DNA from: Cordia subcordata
Taxonomy: Eukaryota > Streptophyta > Magnoliopsida > Boraginales > Cordiaceae
DNA length: 64,000 bases
Reading direction: 5' to 3'
Assembly: GCA_028554755.1 (NCBI GenBank)
Contig: JAPTOF010000008.1
Span: 14,551,001-14,615,000, forward strand
The position numbers and the translations under genes were made by a program. Each line of letters opens with the position of its first letter. Positions within the stretch are counted from its first letter, which is position 1. The notes under the pieces were generated by a model. The model did no database searches. It saw only the letters and a program-made list of their open reading frames with translations, and was not told where the DNA came from. Positions 57,422 to 64,000 of this stretch are shown one piece after another.

Positions 57422-58069
57422 CTACTACCACCACCACTACTAATTTCACAACAACTACTAGTCATAATTGAAAATTTTTTATCTTATGATTCATTATGGA
57501 CAGTTAATTGAGTCCAGTATATGCAACATTGTTTTAGGTGCTTTAGTAGAAAGTTAGAGTAAGAAGTGGAAGAAATTTGGTAAAAAGTTAGAATGAGAGA
57601 CTATAGGAGGAGTTAAGTGTTGAATGAGCCGGTAGAGGAAGGGGTTGTGATCTATTTAAGTAGAAAATGCATTATGGGAGTGACACTTCTGAAATTTCAC
57701 GTGACGTGAAATGACTCGAGTATGACCGATGGGAGCGAATATATTCGATTCATTGCAAACGCACCCTTATAATACATTGCTAAGAAAAAATTCCTTGCAT
57801 CCCCATCAAATCAGCCAGAGAATTTCTAGAAAAGTTGGGAAAAATAGAAGACGCGTTCGCGGAACGCGAGCCGTATTCTCGAAGCGTGACCGCATTCCTA
57901 GAACGTGGTCTCATTCTGGGAACGCGACACTCTTTCCTAGAACGCGCTTTGCATTCTTGGAGTGCAGCGGATGTATTTTGAGAGTGAGATTATATTATAT
58001 TTAAAATTTTATCGAAAATAAGATTAATTTTGCATGAGATATAAAAAATTAGGTAAAAAAGAAAATCCA
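56131..58069. mobile_element. Non-autonomous Mutator-like element with long TIRs
   Basis: Ends GAATTTTCTTTTTACCC and, on the other strand, GGATTTTCTTTTTTACC. The inverted match continues ~120 bases (CATACAAAATTGACC / CATGCAAAATTAATC; TAATCTCGCTCCCAAAAT / TAATCTCACTCTCAAAAT). The 9-base target-site duplication TTATATCTC lies at 56122-56130 and 58070-58078. Length 1.94 kb. No transposase is recognised; the 91-codon frame at 57729-58004 crosses the repeat array. Internal parts include C-rich text at 56435-56490 with a donor-like CTTGTAAGT (56539), which may be captured host leader sequence (inference). Confidence 0.9.
56640..57310 (+). repeat. Internal tandem repeat (~213 bases) of the Mutator-like element
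   Basis: The block ATAATTTGG...AATTTAATAATCTAGTAATT then GGTTTAGGGTTTATAG and a GTT/ATT trinucleotide run recurs at ~56865 and ~57078, with a partial copy before 56850. Confidence 0.85.
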
Positions 58070-58078
58070 TTATATCTC

Positions 58079-58578
58079 TAACATAATAACTTCATCGACC
58101 TAGTCAATCCCGTCATCAATGCATTGTGATCCAATCTGTCTTGCTGTGTCACAATCAGTCGGTATAAAAAAAACCACTCCTTGCCGACGCCTCCGAAAAC
58201 AAGAAAGAAGCCAAGAGCTCCAGGAAAGAGAAGAAAATTTTATATATTATATAAATGTACACATATACAAAAGGATGAATTCAATATTTTCTAAATAAAA
58301 AATATCTACATAAAGCTCATTTTTATATCCTAAGGAAATGTTCTAATTTGAGAAGAAGAGGAAAAAATCCACCAATCAATCAATCTTCTCTCTCCTCTTT
58401 CTCCATCTCTCCACATCCTTTTCGCCTTGACTTCGGGGCCCCCTCCTCCATTCTTCCTTCACAAACACCCCCAACCCCCACAAAATCCTTTTAACGTTCC
58501 TTTTTTTTTTTTTATATATTTTAAACTTTTCCAAGCATTTTTTTTTTCTCTTTCTGTGAGATCTTGAGCTGCTTGATC
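58079..58578. other. Upstream region and leader of the EDR2-like gene
   Basis: The last ~200 bases are C/T-rich with two poly-T tracts, consistent with a 5' leader. An in-frame TTG at 58564 precedes the ATG but is not a plausible start. No TATA box was chosen. Confidence 0.5.
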
Positions 58579-61500
58579 ATGGCGGCAGCAACGGAGACGG
58601 GGTTGCTGAAGAAGTTTGGGGGCGGGGGAGGCTCGTCGGAGAGCGGCAGCTCCGACGAGAAAAACACCACCCCAACCAGCAGCAGCAATAACAGCGGGCG
58701 TGATGCGTTTGAGTACTCAGGTTGGGTTTACCATCTGGGTGTTAACTCAATCGGCCATGAATATTGCCACCTCCGTTTCCTCTCCATTCGCGGCAAGTAC
58801 GTGCAGATGTACAAACGTGACCCTAGTGACAACCCCGGCATTGTAAGCTTCACCACCTCCCCTTTCTTTATTTGCCCATTTGTTTCCATATTTGTATATC
58901 TTTTACCTCGGGTTACGAGTTCGAGTGGTGAAAATAGACTTTGCAAGATGCAAGATAAGTTGGTCTCATAACGATTGAAGCTAGTTAACTTGTAATGATA
59001 TGCTTGAGTTCAAATGCGGAGCTTTGCTTTTGTTTCTTGAAAAACAAAGGAAAAGCAATGTGTATTTATGATTGTTTAGCTTTTTGAGCTGCATAATAAT
59101 ATCCCCAAAAAAGAATGATAATAAGATTGGTAGTTTTGTTTGTCAATAGAGTGTAAGCTTCTTGAATCAGCTCCAGCTTTAATAAAAGTATAATCTTTGA
59201 TAGGATAATGTTCATTGCCTTTGCAAGCGTTGTTGGTTGGGGGAAGATGCATAATTGAAGTTAACTATGTGTTTGATGCATCAGAATAGATGATTGAGTT
59301 TGTTGTTGGGCCATGAAGTTTTTCTCATTGATCCTACCTGTTAGATTAGAAAGATGAATAAGGGATTGAGAAAATATTGTTTTTCTAGAGGGGGTGTGCC
59401 TAAAACGGGTGGATTGACAGCTAATGATGCAGTTGAGCTTGAGTTACGACCCTTCGGGCCAAGGGTGTTTTCTTGGCTTACTTATTGTTGCTGATGGGGT
59501 ATTTGATGGCAGAGTGCAAGTCTTTGCGCTGTGATATTAATAATCTTATAAAACTAGAAAACGTGAAGAGTTAAGAAGTAGTTTAAGGTGAATGCTTAGT
59601 TAAAAAGGAAAGGTTTGAGGATATGATTATTCGAGCAGATGACTGCAACAGGAAGTTCTTAGAAGAAGAGTAATATGTTCCCCAAGAATATGATGAGTTA
59701 CATGTTTTTCTTCCCTAAGCATTTATCCTGAAATTTCTTTGGTTGAGAAAGTAGCGGAGGAGAATTTCTGGGCATAGGGTTTTGGGGAATGCAATAAAAA
59801 GGGAAGGACAAAGCAGGAGCTTTGGATGATCATTCGTTCTGTTGTCTAATGGATCACATCTTCCATCTCTCTAGCTTATTAAGAGTAGATTACTGATACA
59901 TACATGCCAAACTGTGAATCACATAAAAAACCGAAACATGAGGTTCCTGAATCATGAGAGGAGCCGTCAATTGCAATGATTTGTCAGTATTCCAAACGGA
60001 CTGGGAATTGTATCCTTGCATCAATCTGTTGAAAATCTGTCGAGAATCCAAAATTTAGGGTTTTGAGAGAGAAAGGAACAAGAGTGAGTGAAGGAGGGTT
60101 CTGGCTTCCTTTATTTTCAAATGTGTAAACTGGTTAGCAGCTGGAAGAAAAAAATCAACTTGAGATGCTTGAAAATATTTGATAAAAGTGGAAAGGAATC
60201 TGAATAACTATGCCTTTTCAGCTTAACAAATCCTCTTGTTGATTCAGTCCAACGAAACCTGAAGGGAAATCATATTTCTGGTTTCTGCATCTGTGAAGTT
60301 CTGGTTTTGTCTAAGGCACCCATTTTGTAGAACACCCAAAAATTTGCACAAGTTTCGTGTGAAAGACATTTCAATCAAAATGGTATATTGATATGATAAT
60401 ATAACTTCCACAACTAAGACTGGTGTCGAAAATTCCCACTTAGATTTGAAATTCTTGAATCATACAATTTAATAACTATGGCCTCATGTCCTTCCTCATC
60501 AAAGAAAGGAAAGGAAATGTTTTGAGGCATGTGCTTTTCTGGTTTTTGTTTTCAAATTTATATCATGTGCTGTTTTATTCTTTTTGTTTATTTTAGTATG
60601 GGGGAAAGTTATGCTGTAGGTCCATTGTTCCCACTTGATTTCAGTTTACTTCTCAATGTTAGAAATATTAGTCCACTATGTTCTCATATGTAGTCAAATT
60701 AGTTCCCTTTGTTTCAAAATATTCATGTTAGTCCTCAATATTTCACAAACTTGTTCAATTTAGTAGTCATCTTAATAGAAAATGAATAGAATAATAGAGA
60801 CTAATTTGAATAAATTTGTGAAACATTGAACACTAATATTTGTGAAACATTGGAGACTAATTCGAACATTTTAGAACAATAGGAACTAATTTGAAAAACT
60901 CTGACAACATTATGGATCTTTACGTAAATCTTACTAAAAGCCTCTCGTTTTCTTTTGATTCCCAACTGATGATTTTACTTGTGAGATAGCTGCTTGCTAA
61001 AGGATTATGTAATTGTTGTGATTTGTGTAAATTTTGGTACTCCCAGCATAAATTGCAGTGGTTTAATTGTGTACATTAAGTTTTTATTGTCTCTACTCTA
61101 GAAAGTCTATTTTGTTAAAAATAGTGTCTTTGTTTACTTTCCTTGACTTGAAGATATCTTAACTTCCTAACATCTTTTCCCTATAAATTGTTATCTCTTT
61201 AATTTTCATGCATGTCAACTTTGTATGTAAGTCTAGCTAATATCTTCTATTATCCTTTTTGTAGAAACCAATAAGGAGGGGTGTCATTGGGCACACACTT
61301 ATGGTGGAGGAGTTAGGACGTCGGAAAGTTGATCATGGTGTAAGACCTTTAGAATACTCATTTCTTTGACATTTAGTCCATTTGGATAGCCAACTTCTCC
61401 TAAACTTATCCAAAAATGTTATTGATATGTGCATTGCAATTTTACTTTAGTTGGCTTCATATGCCACTTTGTTTTTATTTTCCTAATGAGTATGTTTGAG

Positions 61501-61634
61501 TTCTTCAAAACTGAAACTTTCTAATCTGTTTTCTGATAGTAAAAGCTAAGTTTTCTCTTTCCATTGTGCACTTCTTGTAGGATGTGTATGTCCTAAGGTT
61601 TTACAATCGCTTGGATGAGACAAAAATGGGAGAA
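58579..61634 (+). CDS. EDR2-like PH/START/DUF1336 protein, N-terminal exons (partial)
   Basis: Exons 58579-58842, 61265-61339 and 61581-61634 join in frame (88, 25 and 18 codons). The protein starts MAAATETGLLKKFGGGGG, has a Ser/Asn-rich linker, then a PH domain from ~residue 44: FEYSGWVYHLGVNSIGHEYC, GKYVQMYKRDPSDNPG, KPIRRGVIGHTLMVEELG, DVYVLRFYNRLDETKMGE. This is the N-terminus of the plant PH-START-DUF1336 family, close to Arabidopsis At5g35180 and related to EDR2, a phosphoinositide- and membrane-associated negative regulator of defence and cell death; the role of this member is inference. Full proteins are ~750 residues, so about 620 residues are missing. No further exon is visible to 64000, where introns hold transposon sequence. 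Confidence 0.88.
60595..60920. repeat. Inverted repeat in the first intron of the EDR2-like gene
   Basis: CAAATTAGTTCCCTTTGTTT (60707) pairs with CAAATTAGTTCCTATTGTTC read on the other strand from ~60895, and the arms share TTAGTC...AATATTTCACAAA. It uses the same 'TTAGTCC' style words as the Helitron-like copies, but with a hairpin layout. Confidence 0.65.
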
Positions 61635-62874
61635 GTAAGTGATATTATTTATTTTTCTCAACATATTTTTCTGAAAACTTTGCCATAGTAAAAAGATACT
61701 TCGTTCTCTGGTTGGCTTTTTTTGAATGGGGAATTTTGTTGCATGTCAAAATACTTTTTGCAGGATGGGTTTACAGCAATTAGCTTAAGCTTAAGAACTT
61801 GTATCCATTCTTTGCATCTATATCTTGAGATACAACTTCTATGTTCTAAGGCATAGTGGATATGGTGAAGGATAAACTGCATAATTTATTTTTGAGTGTC
61901 TTATTGTGGAATTTTTTGATTTAAGTATTCTGGTAATTGTTGAAGCATTTTGGAATAGTTTATTTACAATCACCATTGTATGCAACATTTTGTTTGACGT
62001 GAAGCAACTTTTAATAAGTTAAATTGGTTAAATATAAGTTGGTCCACTCGACTGATATGATAGATGGAGTGGTAGTTTGCGTTATGATTTGTTAGGACCT
62101 TGTCTCTCATTTGTGGTCTGCCTTTCCCCTTACTAGATCAAATAGGGAAATAAAAGAAGTACCGGAAAGGAAAGACAACTATTGAGTATGCCCCTAATAG
62201 AGTAAGTAGGGAATGAACCACTAGAAAAGAAGTTGCTGATTTAAATCTTAACGTCTAGTTGAAAAGATTTGGATCTATTTTATGATCTCTTAATCATCAC
62301 CTAATTGTTGAAAAATTGCCTACTATGAAGTTATATTCATACTATGGTTCATCTCTTGTGTTGTTTGAACCTTAGAAATAGACTTTTGTTCCATATTTTA
62401 TTTTCCAAATCAAGGGAAATTAGGAGAATAGTGAGATTGGCATTCACTTTGTAGCACATAAAGAGTGATTGGTTTAGTGTATGTGCTTAAAGCAATCTTT
62501 ATTCCATATTTATATTAAACCAAAGATAAAAGCAATTACGTAAGTGCTTGTTTACTAGTGACATACCCTCTCAAGTTGTCACTCATGTGTTATATGTGTA
62601 CATATCTTGCTACAACAAATAAACTCAACCTGAGGACTTTCTAATAATTATATGATCAAGTTTGCTAGATTGCTATGTTGATCATTGGAATTGGTATCAG
62701 AAAGGACAATTCTTACATAAAAGACGTATCTCTCGTAGAGTTGTGGTCAATCTCAATATGCTTTGTTTGCTTGTAGAGTACTTATTGATAGATTATCCCA
62801 TATTGTTAGATGATCCCATACTATCTCATTGGATGATGACACTCACCCCAAGTTGTAGGAGTAAGGGCTCGTTT
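61635..62874 (+). other. Beginning of an incomplete intron of the EDR2-like gene
   Basis: Follows the donor GTAAGTG at 61635. No exon with the expected 'ACATxGEA' PH-domain text was found. Otherwise ordinary AT-rich intron DNA. Confidence 0.5.
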
Positions 62875-63147
62875 CGATTGTTTTTTAAGAAAAGCGCTTC
62901 TTTGTATAACTTTTCAAGACTATTTTTTTTTTTCCTGAGAAACTCAAAATTTTGGCTTTTTTTAAGAGTTTCAGTTTTTTTTTTTTTTAAGTCAACCTAA
63001 TTACTTATTCTGTGTTTTTTATATGCTTATCTGAAATCTTAAATCTGAAAAGCATATACATATAACAAACACAATATTAGTGCAAAACAAGATGTATTTT
63101 TCAGCCAAAAAAAGTGTTTTTTTTCATGGAAAAAGCCAATTCAGACA
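62875..63147 (+). mobile_element. Tourist-like MITE in an intron
   Basis: Left end GGGCTCGTTTCGATTG; right end, other strand, TGTCTGAATTGGCTTTTTCC; TAA flanks both ends (62872-62874 and 63148-63150). T/A tracts fill the interior. Confidence 0.6.
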
Positions 63148-63269
63148 TAAATGCTTCACACGTATCAATTCACTTGACTAAACACATGGCAAAAGGTGTT
63201 AATATAGCAATGTGTCACATTTCCAGATCCTTCTTCTCTCTTCCAAGAGACTTAGGTAGCGTTTGGTTT

Positions 63270-64000
63270 GCCTGTTTTCTATTTTCATCATGAAGTACCT
63301 CAACCTTAGTTCGTGTATCTAGCATATACTTGTGCTTAGAGATAACCAACCTTTGCTTTGATAGTGCGATGCTCAATTCCTAGGAAGTAGCATTTTGTCC
63401 AAAATTCTTGATTTGAAGTCGCTTATGCAAGGAGGCGTTATCCTACATACCTGTTGTATCATCATATATTATACTTATCAATGTAGTCAATCAACAAAAG
63501 GCATTTCTTAGAATGTTCATACAAGAAAAAATGATCAGCTTGTGTACTTCAAGTCGAACTCCAACTAACCATACAAAAGCAACCTATGAGAATGGTTTCA
63601 CTGCCATTTAAGGCTTTCTCGAGACAAGAGACCTTTTTAGAATCTTCTTGAGCTACAAACTAAGATGGTTGCTTCATATACACTTTCTCTTGTAGATCAA
63701 TATCTAACTGATGAAAAAGATAATGGAATGTATTAGCAACTGAGAGGAATATATTGATGAAGGACATCTTCGAAACTTTTGAGAAATGTCACCATAAACA
63801 ACATCATACACCTAGCAATACCTGTTGGCCATTAAAATGAACTTTCACTATGATTTTTTGGAGTGAATTTTACAGTGTAGATTCAGCAACACCTAACACT
63901 AGATTTGTCTTATGAAAGATCAACTAAGTCCCAAGTATTATTAGTGTGTTAAGCTAATATCTTCTTGAAAATTGCCTTAGACCAACCAAGGGTGTAAGGG
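63270..64000 (-). pseudogene. Copia pol relic (reverse transcriptase), runs off the window
   Basis: The - strand gives, in RT order and through stops and frameshifts: NTWDLVDLS, IYTVKFT, YGDIS, LQEKVYMKQPS, EKAL, QADHFFLYEHSKKCLL, then RLQIKNFG and YFLGIEHRTIKAKVGYL. This is the Copia RT layout, but the YVDD text is badly eroded (about 63470). It reads against the EDR2-like gene. Confidence 0.75.

Noticed and set aside
57729..58004. 91-codon frame rich in Arg as a possible transposase or small protein
   Set aside because: It runs through the GC-rich subterminal repeats and into the inverted terminal repeat of the Mutator-like element; no domain is recognisable.
58564..58578. Upstream TTG as alternative start of the EDR2-like protein
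   Set aside because: The ATG at 58579 gives the MAAA start usual for plant proteins; a TTG start adds five residues with no support.
63230..63290. GTAGCGTTTGGTTTGCC text as another MITE end
   Set aside because: No inverted partner was found before the Copia relic starts.

Overview
The window is nuclear DNA from a flowering plant, almost certainly a eudicot. The evidence is spliced genes with GT-AG introns, long AT-rich intergenic DNA, and plant-specific families (STP sugar transporter, EDR2-type PH/START/DUF1336 protein, plant-type TM9SF). It is also packed with plant Copia, Gypsy, Mutator-like, Tourist-type and Helitron-like sequences. I cannot name the species. All calls are by eye: no search or alignment program was run, and splice sites are inferred from reading frame, GT/AG and family resemblance.

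Four real host genes are supported, all on the + strand. (1) 4921-11891: a nuclear R3H plus double G-patch RNA-processing protein with a long acidic region. (2) 26670-28643: an uninterrupted 657-residue TM9SF/endomembrane protein ending in the Golgi-retention motif KLD. (3) 34661-38544: a four-exon, 520-residue H+/sugar symporter closest to STP7. (4) 58579 onward: the first three exons of an EDR2-like PH-domain gene whose remaining exons lie beyond the window. They are unrelated in function and look like ordinary, separately regulated genes in a repeat-rich neighbourhood.

Layout between the genes: 1-3900 holds Gypsy-type relics (a gag-like ORF on the - strand, two LTR-like promoters). 12-26 kb has a solo LTR with a perfect target-site duplication (14376-16339), a MITE (18636-18865), a Gypsy-like LTR piece with a duplicated TATA segment (20400-21240), a Helitron-like element (21680-22930) and a compound tandem repeat (23741-24440). 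29-34 kb is AT-rich and contains five diverged copies of a ~150-bp module. 38.9-49.1 kb is a transposon graveyard: a LINE reverse-transcriptase relic, a Copia pol relic, and a boundary-complete Copia element (43197-49061, target-site duplication CAAAT) inserted into a Mutator-like coding relic. 50-58 kb holds a large foldback, tandem repeats, a second Helitron-like copy in the opposite orientation, and a 1.94-kb non-autonomous Mutator-like element with ~120-bp terminal inverted repeats and a 9-bp target-site duplication. The last visible intron of the EDR2-like gene contains a MITE and another Copia relic.

I saw no convincing new multi-gene system, no CRISPR array, no rRNA and no convincing tRNA. 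The most unusual structures are the inverted two-piece patch inside the Copia pol region (45624-45879), the oppositely oriented GC-rich subterminal arrays of the Mutator-like element, and the paired Helitron-like copies, which record an internal 213-bp duplication and a MITE insertion.
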